The notes under the pieces were generated by a model. It was not told the DNA's origin. It was given only the letters and a program-made list of their open reading frames with translations, and did no database searches. From Stenogyne calaminthoides (taxonomy: Eukaryota; Streptophyta; Magnoliopsida; Lamiales; Lamiaceae), in the NCBI GenBank assembly GCA_037126765.1, contig JBBCBC010000024.1:16403554-16467553 (forward strand): 64,000 bases of DNA, in the 5' to 3' direction. The position numbers and the translations under genes were made by a program. Of this stretch, positions 11,994 to 22,477 are shown in pieces (positions within the stretch are counted from its first letter, which is position 1; every line of letters begins with the position of its first letter).

Positions 11994-12312
11994 AGCGGTC
12001 GGTTCGAACGGGCAAGCGGTTCCTGTTCGAACCGGCGGTTCCTTCAGCGGACTCTTTGATCTCGGTAGTTGGATCTCAACAACTCTTTAATCTGGGCGTT
12101 GGATCTCAACGGCTAGAATTTTTCAAATTTGGGGCGGTCCGGTTCGAACCCGCGGTTCCGATTCGATTCTGGTTTTTCTTTAGAACCGGAACAACCAAAT
12201 GGGATTACGGTTTCGATTCGGTTCGGGCCGGAACCATGAGCCGTGGGCCGGCGGTTCAAAAACGGGCGATTCGGTTGAACCATGCCGATTCGGTTTTTTT
12301 TGAGCATGCCTA
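11994..12312. repeat. Right subterminal GGTTC/GAACC repeats and TIR of the hAT
   Basis: Contains repeated CGGTTCGAAC, GAACCGGCGGTTCC and GGTTCGGGCCGGAACC words, ending with TGAGCATGCCTA. It mirrors the left end. Open frames on both strands here are produced by the palindromic repeat. Confidence 0.72.
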
Positions 12313-12320
12313 ATCATAAA
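12313..12320. repeat. 8-bp target site duplication of the nested hAT (right copy)
   Basis: ATCATAAA, identical to 8697-8704. tnp2 sequence resumes directly after it. Confidence 0.92.
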
Positions 12321-13348
12321 CTTCCTTTTCATGCACAACCAAGGAGGAAGATTGTATGTTACAATTATAACTGGCCAACAACTATATGTAGAACTCATAT
12401 TACCATGTGGATTGATCCCATCAGGTGACAATGCCAATCTAAGGTTTTGTGGCTCTTCAGTAAAATCGTGCCATTTATGATCCACTACCCTCCAAGAAGG
12501 TGAATCCGCAGGATACTGCGAATAACTATCAGAAACTCTCTAATCATTGTGCCAAGTTAAATTCTTAGATACTTCCTTGTTACGAAACATTCGTTGAAAT
12601 CTTGGAATAGGTGGAAAGTACCATAGAACTTTTGCGGGAACTCCATCCCGTGTCTCTAAGTTCTTACCCGTTTTCCACCTTGATGCCCCACAAGCAGGGC
12701 AATTTCTGTGGTCCACATACATCTTCCAATATAGTATACAATCATTAGGGCATGCATCAATTTTTTTATAATTCATCCCTAACCCTTTTAAGCTTCTCTT
12801 GGCTTCATAAAGAGTTAGGGGCAATTCATTATTTTCTGGGAGCATATCTTTGAACAAGCTAAGTAGGTCAGTTAGAGTCTTTTCACTCCATCCATATTTA
12901 GTCTTCAAGTTATATAGCTTCAAAATTGCAGATAACTTTGTGAATTTCGTACACCCAGGATATAGAGGTTTCTCAGCATCAGCAAATATCTCTACTAATT
13001 CATCTGCATTCTCAATGTTTCGATATGCAGCATATATCATATCATCTAAGGATTCATCGGGATGATTTGTATCCTCAGATTGCTCTACTTCCTCACTTTT
13101 ACTCATACGTAATCTTTTGGATCTTTATCCATGCCATACCCATATATGATATGTTCTATACACACCATTACACATCAAATGTGCTTTTACTCGATTAGAT
13201 GTGGTCCTCCTTAGATTTCCACACTTTGCACAAGGGCATAACATGTCATTGATATCAACCACGTTTTCATTTGCACAAAGCATGAAGGCTCTACTCCTAA
13301 TTGGTACTCAATGGACAACCTATCCTTGGACATCCATTCTTTGTCCAT
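12321..13348 (-). pseudogene. tnp2 transposase, N-terminal part (transposase-associated domain and start of core)
   Basis: The likely start is ATG at 13348: MDKEWMSKDRLSIEYQLGVE is the classic opening of the transposase-associated domain (PF13963). A frameshift follows, then a Cys-rich part (DMLCPCAKCGNLRRT, HLMCNGVYRTYHIWVWHG) in a second frame. A stop after WHG and another frame change lead into MSKSEEVEQ at 13106. The tnp2 core (PF02992) runs 13106-12540, with YGWSEKTLTDLLSLFKDMLP, PLTLYEAKRSLKGLGM, IDACPNDCILYWK and NCPACGASRWK. 12485-12321 carries LRLALSPDGINPHGN (a conserved acidic position) and PPWLCMKRKFMI. The hAT interrupts it there; the rest is at 7329-8696. Clear family match, but several breaks make it non-functional. 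Confidence 0.85.
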
Positions 13349-14480
13349 TGGTTGCATTGAATCTAGTGAATTATAATAGTTATGAGAAATAACTTTTAAT
13401 GAGTGTTGCACTAACTAATATTTATGGTGAAAATTAAGGATAATAGTAGGGTAAGGAAACATGTTGGTGAAATAAACTATAATTACACATAATTAGGGAA
13501 ACTTGTTAGATATTTGGCTGACATTAATTAGAAAGTGGGCCCAGCGGTCCTGATTTAAGTTTCTATTTTATTAACAAAAAAGAGAGTAAAAATACACATG
13601 TTTTTTATACGAGTAATAACCATTATTTCAACATGCATTTCATAATTAAAATTTATCATACTAATCTCTTTATGACCTTTATTTCAGTTTTAGAGCAATG
13701 AACTAGATAGCTAAGTAAAATTCAACTTAAAGCATAAAAAAGCTAACCTTTTCTTTAGATTTAGAATCAGCTAGCTGTGGCTTTTCCTCAAGATCTTTCA
13801 CTTGGTTCTCCAAAAAAAATGACTTCTTTTTTCTTGGTAAAGCAGTGGAGAATCATCCTATAACCATACAAAATGGAAGATGTTAGTCCAAAAAAAAAAA
13901 AAAGATTCTTAATAAATGTCCAATTGTAACTTTTCCTCATTTTACAAATTCAAGTCTCACCCATCACAACACAATAGGAGAACACTCTACATCTTTCAGT
14001 GGGAAATGAGGGCAAACAGTTTATTAAAATAAAATTGAATGCACCAAAATGATACAACTATTAACTCCATTTTTGTTAGCTGAATGGCACTATGTCTAAG
14101 GCATGCTAGCTGGAGCTTCTTTTCCTATTCCCAGCTCCAAGAGTTTTGGTATTCACTAAATTCAGTAATTCCCTCCGGCGTGACATACTTAATTTTGTTT
14201 AATGGGTTTGGTTTTTTCTAATCTTTTTTGTCATCTGGGGTGAATGGTCTGTTTTCAATGTTATGAATTTTATATAAATAAATCTAAATATGGAAAATAC
14301 ATTGATGTTCGATTCCTGACTTTATTTACACTAGAAGAGTTGGAGAAAATTATATAACCTTTTAAAATAATTTCATAACCTGTCCTGACTCCTGAGGCCA
14401 GCTACTTGATTTCTGATGTGAGTCTTTGAAACACTTGAGTATAGGATTCTGATATTAGCTCTTTTTTTCTTTTCCTGTAG
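13349..14480. other. CACTA 5' region without a recognised gene
   Basis: AT-rich DNA upstream of the tnp2 start. A possible minus-strand exon lies near 13850-13750 (LENQVKDLEEKPQLADSKSKEK followed by GTTAGC), but its family was not recognised. The rest shows no coding motif. The far right of this stretch (CTCTTTTTTTCTTTTCCTGTAG) is the acceptor of the captured kinase exon. Confidence 0.4.
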
Positions 14481-14522
14481 GTTGTGTGAAGGTGGAGAAC
14501 TGCTGGACATAATACTGTCAAA
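14481..14522 (+). pseudogene. Captured exon of a CDPK-related protein kinase
   Basis: A 42-base plus-strand stretch is bounded by a pyrimidine-rich TTTTCCTGTAG acceptor and a GTAAGT donor. In frame it reads LCEGGELLDIILSK. Plant CDPK/CRK-type Ser/Thr kinases have LCEGGELLDRIL at subdomain V, just after the gatekeeper and hinge, so the match covers the motif and is supported by splice borders. The arginine usual after GGELLD is replaced by Ile. It runs opposite to the CACTA genes and no further kinase exon is evident nearby. A captured host-gene fragment is the best reading; it cannot make a kinase. Confidence 0.62.
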
Positions 14523-15319
14523 GTAAGTGAAACAGGACACTTAATTAAATTCAAGAAAATTCTATAGAATAAGATATCTCATACAAAATTATATGTATAC
14601 TGCAAAATAACACACTAATTGGCATAAAAGGTCCCTTCAAATCATATGTAAGTTTGACCTATTTCACAGAAAGAATTGGCAAAAATCGCAAAGCATTTTT
14701 TTCTCTTCAAATCAAATGAAAGTTTACTAACCAATAACAGGAAATTATAAATAAAGGACACCGTGTTTGTAGACATTAAAATGAGAAAAAACCCAAACAT
14801 CAAGAACCCAGACCATCCCCGCAAGTGTAGGTATCATACGTCCATTCACTATCCACAATAATAACAAAAATTGAAGAACAATTCAGTATGCAAAGTAGTA
14901 TATAGCACCTCACTTATTCACAACTAAGAATGTAGTTAACAGTATTATTTTCATCAAGAAACTTATTCTATATGTGCAGTGATGTGTATCTATATACAAT
15001 TGCATCCCATATTGGTAATTCGATCCATTTTTCATTGAATTTGAGTTGGCAAGAAGTCATACAAAATGCTTTTTTGCCCATGAGTGCACCCATCCAAAGC
15101 AACATTTAGGGAGTCTATAAAAACCCCAAAAGTTCAACAATGACATATATACATTTTGTACGCAACAAATCAAAATAAAGGAAACCAATCCTCCCTTCCC
15201 CTGAAACAAAAAACCTGACCAATTAGCCAACTAAACAACCCAGTGCTAAAAGGTAGAAGCTCAAAAAGTCAACAGTGGTTGTAGTGGTGACGGAGAGACT
15301 CGACCGTAGTGGCGGTTGA
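14523..15319. other. CACTA 5' non-coding region
   Basis: AT-rich for the first 650 bases, possibly intron sequence carried with the kinase exon, then rising GC from about 15250. No convincing coding motif on either strand. Confidence 0.4.
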
Positions 15320-15463
15320 GAAGAGGAGGCGGCGACGGTGAAGGAGAATCTGGGGCAGGTGTCTGGCGTGCGGCGGCGACGATCAAGAAGAGGAGGCGGC
15401 GATGCTGAAGGAGAATCCAGGGCTGGTGTCTGGCGTGCGGAGGCGACGGTCGAGAAGAGGAGG
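15320..15463. repeat. 67-bp GC-rich tandem duplication near the CACTA 5' end
   Basis: Two copies (15320-15386 and 15387-15453) share GAAGAGGAGGCGGCGA, AAGGAGAATC and GGTGTCTGGCGTGCGG, and a third copy starts at 15454. It lies in the position expected for the first exon/5' leader of the minus-strand CACTA transcript. Both strands read through it as low-complexity protein, which reflects composition rather than coding. Confidence 0.7.
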
Positions 15464-15734
15464 TGTGGAGACGGTGAGCGGGAGAGTGAGAATGGAACAA
15501 AAAAAATTCTAAGTGTGGTACCTAGGGCAAGCAGTGAGCGGGAGATGAAATAAATTGGGGGATTGGAAATATTAATTCTAAATAATAAAAGTGTCAAATG
15601 AATTAAAAGTGTTGATTTAAATGCTTATTAATGAACTAAAAGTGTTAATTTAAAAGTGCTCATTCAAATAGTGAAAAGTGCTACGTTAATATATTAAAAG
15701 TGTTATTTCAATAAAATAAATGTTGATTTTAAAA

Positions 15735-16070
15735 CAACAAGAAACAACAACGTTTCTAAAATGTTGTCTTTCGGCGCATATCAGATATTTACTACAAGGA
15801 AAGACAACGGTTTAAAACCGTTGTCTTTCAGCGAATTTTTGAAACAACAACAGTGTACAACAACGTTGACAAAAACATTGTAGATCAGCGGATTTTTCTT
15901 ATGTTTACAACGTGGAATGATAACGGACCCCCAAAATCGTTGTATATAAGAAAAAACATGCGCTGAAAGACAACGGTTTTGCTTAAAAAACATATTTTCA
16001 TCTTTTAACAACGATATTGAGAAAAAACGTTGTCTAACCAGCGTTGTTGTTCAGCGTTTTTCTTGTAGTG
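15735..16070 (-). repeat. CACTA right terminal inverted repeat and subterminal repeat array
   Basis: Contains repeated AAGACAACGGTTT, AAACCGTTGTCTTTC and ACAACGTT units matching the left array in inverted orientation. It ends TTTTTCTTGTAGTG, the reverse complement of CACTACAAGAAAAA. This end is 5' relative to the element's genes. Confidence 0.85.
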
Positions 16071-16523
16071 GGACGACGAGGCACTCATTTGGTCATGCCG
16101 CTTCTGAGCACGTCAAATCAGACCTGCACACCTACCTTAAATAGACCGAAATTTGAATTGCTCTCCAACAGCTAATTCAATTTCGTGTCTATATATATGG
16201 GATCATACCTTCAGAGTAAGGTTAGAGAAATAATACACAAGCTCTAGCACAAGCTATTTCCACACAAAGAACACCAAGAACTCAAGAATATTCAAAGTGT
16301 TCATCTCATAGGTTCTTGGCAAGAAATCTCATCCTTTAGTTTTAGGTTACTCAGATACTAGGATAGATTTTCAGTTGGAAACCATACTGTTTTGCAAGAT
16401 TTCAAGCTAGGGTTTCTAATCTTGATTTATGGGATTGTTCAGTGAGAACTCCATAAACATTTATATGTACTATGTTGGACTAACATACTAAACTAAGTCC
16501 AGTTGGTTAGTTGGTGCCCTTGT
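16071..16523 (+). repeat. Copia LTR fragment, right half
   Basis: Continues the plus-strand LTR interrupted at 1609. Shared words with the complete Copia LTRs include GGTCATGCCG, AATTGCTCTCCAAC, the TATA stretch CTATATATATGGGATC (16189-16204), AGGTTCTTGGC and CTAACTAAGTCCAGTTGGTT. The match stops abruptly near 16523 at GGTGCCCTTGTA, where different repetitive DNA begins. The LTR is truncated before its 3' end. Confidence 0.8.
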
Positions 16524-18182
16524 ATAACCAAACTGAAGTTTCTTATTTATTTACTGAAATAAATCATTTAATCATTGTTGCATTAAATATGAATGAATGT
16601 TATATATGTTTATTGCAAACCCGTTCAATAAGATAGTACGTATTACGTTGTAGTTAATTTGGTGATACCCGATCACTGAAGATCAAATTAACAGCCCTTG
16701 TAATTAATTACAAATTCACAACCCAGATGGAAATGAACGAACCATCATGAACGGTTGAAGTGTGAGACCCAGATTGGCCTGTCTTGACCAAGGAATCACA
16801 CTAGCGCATTTAGGTGCGCAGAATGAGGACCTACAGGAGGACAAATTCTTCGGTACTGAATATACAAGAATTAGACCTCAGTGGTGCGTTGTTTCTTAAT
16901 CTCCGTCCCTTAAATAGGATCGTGTGAAATTAATAACTATTGCTTTGACTTATGATGGGAAGAGAGTCAATGAGATTCGATACCTTATATCTTGGGCAAT
17001 ATTATTAAATACATGACGATTGCTGACATTTAATACGGAGAATCGCGTGCAAGTACGTCTTGCTTGATTTGTCCCCTTGGTGGGCTCATATCCTTTATCA
17101 TGTCAAATCTTGCAAGTGGAAATTTATTTCCGGCATGGATAATAACGTTGAGCTGTCTTTACTTCAAGGACAAAGATATTAATTAATATAAAGCTTGTTC
17201 AGTGGTTTAATTAATTAATGGACTAAGATAATCTTAAACGCGGGAAATAATGACCAGGAGCCATGTTATATGTGAAATCGTAATATGGGTTAAGATGGAT
17301 AGTTCAATATTAATTTTATAGTGGAGTAAATTAATATTAATGGACTTGAATAATATTTGGCCCAAAATATTATAGCTTCATAGTCCATTGGAGGTCCAAT
17401 CTTAATTCTCCTAAAGACCCCCCAAATAGCCCAAAATAAAGTCCAATTAATGAGAGAGAGAAGAAAATATTCTTGCTATATTTCCATGATGTAATTTTTG
17501 AAAATTTGTAGCCAAAAAGGAAGAAAAGATTGTCTTGATTTTCTTGTAGATATTTTATGGAAAGAGATAATTATTGTAGGAATACATAATTATCCCATAA
17601 ATTCAAGAAGTCAAATCTTGACTCCTTTTGCCTTGTAATTTTCGAAAATAGTGGGTATAAGAGGGAAAGAGATTTTTATGGAAAATTTAATTAAGGAGAA
17701 AAGAATATATGAGATATATTCAAGATTTCTTGGAGACCAAGAAAAGATTTTCTTCCTTATTTTCCAACCCTAAAATTTCGAACCCCTCCTCCCTATTTAT
17801 AGGGGATGAGCTCTTCATTCCCAAGTGCAATTCCATGTGTTGGAAATATTAGAAATCCACAAAGGTGGTAGCAAAATATTTAATTTCTCTCCCATTAAAA
17901 TCGTTCGTTGAAATCTTCCCACCGGATAGCATTCGTGGACTTTGGAGATATATTTGGGAAGGCTCTTGGGTTGATTCATCCGTTTGATTCTTCAAGAGGT
18001 TAGTAATTTTGTAACTCCTAGTTCCGCATGTTTAGGATTTACGTGAATTATGTGTACGCATGTTGTTTATTATTATGTTAAATTAATTTAGGATTAATTC
18101 AAGCTAGTATTTAACTGTTTAATTTAAATATGTATTTAAATAATCACCTCGAATAGATCAGGGCACCCCGTTATTCCCAACA
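16524..18182 (+). repeat. LTR-like sequence of another retrotransposon family
   Basis: An AT-rich, gene-free block of about 1.66 kb with LTR character. It has a TATA box at 17794-17801 (CCCTATTTATAGGGGATGAG), a GAACCCCTCCTCC stretch before it, a long leader-like segment after it, and a terminal ...GTTATTCCCAACA. It ends exactly where satellite DNA begins. The left border is a truncation against the Copia fragment; no TG start or target duplication could be paired. Probably a solo or truncated plus-strand LTR; family unknown. Confidence 0.45.
17794..17801 (+). promoter_or_regulatory. TATA box of the LTR-like block
   Basis: TATTTATA in a GC-flanked context (CTCCCTATTTATAGGGGATG), followed about 30 bases on by ATTCCCAAGTGCAATTCC, a plausible start region. 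It sets the plus orientation of the block. Confidence 0.45.
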
Positions 18183-19383
18183 CACACAAGGGTTGCGATA
18201 GAGAAAAATATTATAATATAATCCAGTGGGTCAATTCTTGAAGGACGACAAAGCATATTAGACTTGTAGATAACTTCAAGACATTTCCGAAATGGTATCA
18301 TAATAGGAAAATGGACTCCCGAGTCAAAATTTATGGCTAAAACAGTTTTCACCATCCAATGGCCAAAACCCCAATTGCTGTTTCCTGATCCTCCATCCGA
18401 CATCGCCCATCCTTATGATCAAAATTGCAACAAGAACAAGCAAAAAACCCTATTACCGTGATATATGGAAAAAAACACCTATACTACCCACACTTATTAT
18501 CTGGCGTGAAAAACGATTACAACATCACACAAGGGTTATGATAGAGAAAAATATTATAATATTATCCGCTGGGTCAGTTTTGCAGGGACAACGAAGCATT
18601 GAGACTTGTAGATAACTTCAAGACATTTTTGAAACGGTATTATAATAGGAATACAGACACTCGTTCAAAAGTTATGGCCAAAACAATTTACACCATCCAA
18701 AGGCCAAAATTACAACAAGAACAAGCAAAACCCTACCACTGTGATCTATGAAAATAAACGCCTATACTACCCACACTTATTATCTAGTGGAAAAATGATT
18801 ACAACGTCACACAAGGGTTGCGATAGAGAAAAATATTATAATATAATCCAGTGGGTCAATTCTGGAGGGACGACAAAGCATAAAGACTTGTAGATAACTT
18901 CAAGACATTTTTGAAATGGTATCATAATAGGAAAATGGACACCAAGTCAAAATTTATGGCCAAAACCCCTATTGCCATTTCCAGATCATCCATCCGACAT
19001 CGCCCATTCTTGCGATCAAAATTACAACATGAACAAGCAAAACCCTACTATAGTGATCTATAAAAATATTATAATGTTATTCGGTGGGTCAATTCTGGAA
19101 GGACGGCAAAGCTAAGAGAATTGTAGATAACTTCAAGATGTTTCCGAAATGGTATAATAATAGGCAAACGTACACCCGAGTCAAAAGTTATGGCCAAAAC
19201 AGTTTTCACCATCCAATGGCCAAAAACCGAATCGCCGTTTCCAGATCCTCCATCCAACATCGCCCATCCTTGTGATCAAAATTGCAACAAGAACATGCAA
19301 AACCCTACTACACTGATCTATGAAAAAAAATGCATATACTAGCCACACTGATTATATAGCGGGAAAAATGATTACAACATCAC

Positions 19384-22300
19384 ACAAGGGTTGCGATAGA
19401 GAAAAATATTAAAATATTATCTGGTGGGTCAGTTCTGAAGGGATGACGAAGTAATGAGACTTGTAAATAACTTCAAGACATTTCTGAAACGTATTATAAT
19501 AGGAAATCGGACACCCGTTCAACAGTTATGGCCAAAACAGTTTTCACCATCCAATGGCCAAAACCCCAATCACCGTTTCAAAATCCTCCATCCGACATGG
19601 TCCATCATTGCGATCAAAATTACAACAAGAACAAGCAAAACTCTACTACAGTAATCTATGAAAAAAAATGCCTATACTACCCACACTTATTATCTGGTGA
19701 AAAAATGATTACAACATCACACAAGGGTTGCGATAGAGAAAAATATTATAATATTATCCGGTGGGTCAGTTCTGGAGGGAAGACGAATTATTGAGACTTG
19801 GCCAAAACCCCAATCGTCGTTTCCAGATCCTCCATCCGACATCGCCCATCCTTGCGATCAGAATTGCAACAAGAACAAGTAAAAAACCCTATTACAATGA
19901 TCTATGGAAAAAAACACCTATACTACTCACACTTATTATCTGGTGTGAAAAACGATTACAACATCACACAAGGGTCATCATAGAGAAAAATATTATAATA
20001 TTATCCGTTGGATCAGTTTTTCAGGGATGGCGAAGCAGTGACACTTGTAGATAACTTCAAGACATTTTTGAAACGGTATTATAATAGGAAAACAGACACT
20101 CGTTCAAAAGTTATGGCCAAAACAGTTTACACCATCCAAAGGCCAAAATTACAACAAGAACAAGCAAAACCATACCACTGTGATCTATGAAAAAAAATGC
20201 ATATACTACCCACACTTATTATCTAGTGGAAAAAACTATTACAACGTCACACAAGGGTTGCGATAGAGAAAAATATTATAATATAATAGAGTGGGTCAAT
20301 TCTGGAGGGATGACAAAGCATAGAGACTTGTAGATAACTTCAAGATATTTCCGAAATGGTATCATAATAGGAAAACGGACACCCGAGTCAAAATTTATGG
20401 CCAAAACAGTTTTCCCCATCCAATGGCCAAAACCCCAATTGTTGTTTCCTGATCCTCCATCCGACATCGCCCATCCTTGCGATCAAAATTACAACAAGAA
20501 CAAGCTAAACCCTACTACAGTGATCTATAAAAAATATGCGTATACTACCCGCACTTATTATCTGGTGGGAAAAACGATTACAACATCACACAAGAGTGGC
20601 GATAGTGAAAAATATTAAAATAATAGCTGGTGGGTCAGATCTGGAGGGACGGTGAAGATTTAAGACTTTTAGATAAGTTGAAGAAGTTTTCGAAACAGTA
20701 TCATAATAGGAAAATTGACACTCAAGTCAAAAGTTATGACCATAACAGTTTTCACCATTCAATGGCCAAAACCCCTATCGCCGTTTCCAGATCATCCATC
20801 CGACATCGCCCATTCTTCCGATCAAAATTACAACATGAACAAGCAAAACCCTACTACAGTGATCTATGAAAAAAAATGCCTATACTATCCACACTGATTA
20901 TATAGCGGGAAAAACGATTACAACATCACACAAGGATTGCGATAGAGAAAAATATTATAATATTATCCGGTGGGTCAGTTCTGAAGGGACGGCGAAGTAG
21001 TGAGACTTGTAAATAACTTCAAGACATTTCTGAAATGGTATTATAATAGGAAAACGGACACTCGTTCAAAAGTTAAGACCAAAACAGTTTTCACCTTCCA
21101 ACGGCCAAAACCCCAATCGCCGTTTCAAAATCATCCATCCGACATGGTCCATCCTTGCGATAAAAATTACAACAAGAACAAGCAAAACTCTACTACATTA
21201 ATCTATGAAAAAAAATGCCTATACTACCCACACTTATTATCTGGTGAAAAAACGATTACAACATCACACAAGGGTTGCGATAGAGAAAAATATTATAATA
21301 TTATCCGTTGGGTCAGTTCTGGAGGGAAGACGAAGTATTGAGATTTGGCCAAAACCCCAATCGTCATTTCCAGATCCTCGATCCGACATCGCTCATCCTT
21401 GCAATCAAAATTGCAACAAGAATAAGTAAAAAACCCTATTACAATGATCTATGGAAAAAAACACCTATACTACCCACACTTATTATCTGGCGTGAAAAAC
21501 GATTACAACATCACACAAGGGTTGTGATAGAGAAAAATATTATAATATTATCCGCCGGATCAGTTTTGCAGGGACGGCGAAGCAGTGACACTTGTAGATA
21601 ACTTCAAAACATTTTTGAAACGGTATTATAATAGGAAAACAGACACTCGTTCAAAAGTTATGGCCAACACAATTTACACCATCCAAAGGCCAAAATTACT
21701 ACAAGAACAAGCAAAATCATACCACTGTGATCTATGAAAAAAAATGCCTATACTACCCACACTTATTATCTGGTGGAAAAAACAATTACAACATCACACA
21801 AGGGTTGCGATAGAGAAAAATATTATAATATAATCCAGTGGGTCAATTCTGGAGGGACAACAAAGCATAGAGACTTGTAGATAACTTCAAGATATTTCCG
21901 AAATGGTATCATAATAGGAAAACGGATGCCTGAGTCAAAATTTATGGCCAAAACAGTTTTTCCCATCCAATGGCCAAAACCCCAATTGCTGTTTCCTGAT
22001 CCTCCATCCGACATCGCCCATCCTTGCGATCAAACTTACAACAAGAACAAGCAAAACCCTACTACAATGATCTATAAAAAAAATGCGTATACTACCCATA
22101 CTTATTATCTAGTGGGAAAAACGATTACAACATCACACAAGAGTGGCGATAGTGAAAAATATTAAAATAATATCTGGTGGGTCAGATCTGGAGGGACGGT
22201 GAAGATTTAAGACTTTTAGATAACTTGAAGAAGTTTTCGAAACAATATTATAATAGGAAAATTGACACCCAAGTCAAAAGTTATGGCGAAAACAGTTTTC

Positions 22301-22477
22301 ACCATCCAATGGCCAAAACCCCTATCGCCATTTCCAGATCATCCATCCGACATCACCCATTCTTGTGATCAAAATTACAACATGAACAAGCAAAACCCTA
22401 CTACAGTGATCTATGAAAAAAAAATGCATATACTACCCACACTTATTATATAGCAGGAAAAACGATTACAACATAAC
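19384..22477 (+). repeat. Two copies of a 1.55-kb, five-monomer higher-order repeat
   Basis: Monomer starts (ACAAG anchor) at 19384, 19731, 19968, 20251 and 20590 are followed by 20930, 21268, 21515, 21798 and 22137, the next being 22478. Order and length class repeat: full, about 240, about 283, full, full. Each monomer resembles the one five positions on more than its neighbour. For example, TGTAAATAAC with ACATGGTCC marks the first, GACTTGGCCAAAAC-type fusion the second, AAAGGCCAAAATTACAAC the third, GTTTCCTGATCC the fourth and AGTGGCGATAGTG the fifth. Periods are 1546 and 1548 bp. Confidence 0.8.

Larger units (their letters stand above)
8705..12312 (-). mobile_element. hAT DNA transposon inserted in tnp2
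   Basis: Ends are short inverted repeats: TAGGGATGCTCA at the left and, on the minus strand, TAGGCATGCTCA at the right, one mismatch in twelve. It is flanked by a perfect 8-bp duplication (ATCATAAA). Length is 3608 bp. Inside is a minus-strand BED-zinc-finger/hAT-dimerisation transposase remnant (9419-11588). GGTTCC/GAACCGG-rich subterminal repeats lie at both ends. The insertion splits the tnp2 exon between the CMKRKFMI and MLTLLISSPKQ segments. The TSD is perfect, so the insertion postdates the CACTA and is fairly young, but its own transposase has frameshifts. Confidence 0.92.
1610..16070 (-). mobile_element. CACTA (En/Spm-type) DNA transposon carrying tnp2 and a TNP1/Ulp1 gene
   Basis: The right end reads CACTACAAGAAAAACGCTG on the minus strand; the left end carries the same motif with the first C changed to A (ACTACAAGAAAAATGCTG from 1611). 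Both ends hold several hundred bases of subterminal repeats built on ACAACG/CGTTGT. Between them are minus-strand genes: tnp2 (fragments 6527-13348) and a TNP1-like/Ulp1 gene (3021-6430). The element is 14.46 kb, about 10.9 kb without the nested hAT. Flanks 1563-1609 and 16071-16523 belong to one Copia LTR, which confirms both boundaries. The expected 3-bp target duplication is not visible, so an end or flank has mutated. tnp2 is broken, so the copy is probably non-autonomous. Confidence 0.88.

Noticed and set aside
12113..12485. Open frames on both strands across the hAT right end
   Set aside because: They run through the GGTTC palindromic repeats and, in one case, join tnp2 to hAT sequence across the insertion site.
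15223..15597. 124-codon minus frame with Ser/Pro/Arg-rich sequence in the CACTA
   Set aside because: It overlaps the 67-bp GC-rich tandem repeat and is open on both strands; composition explains it.
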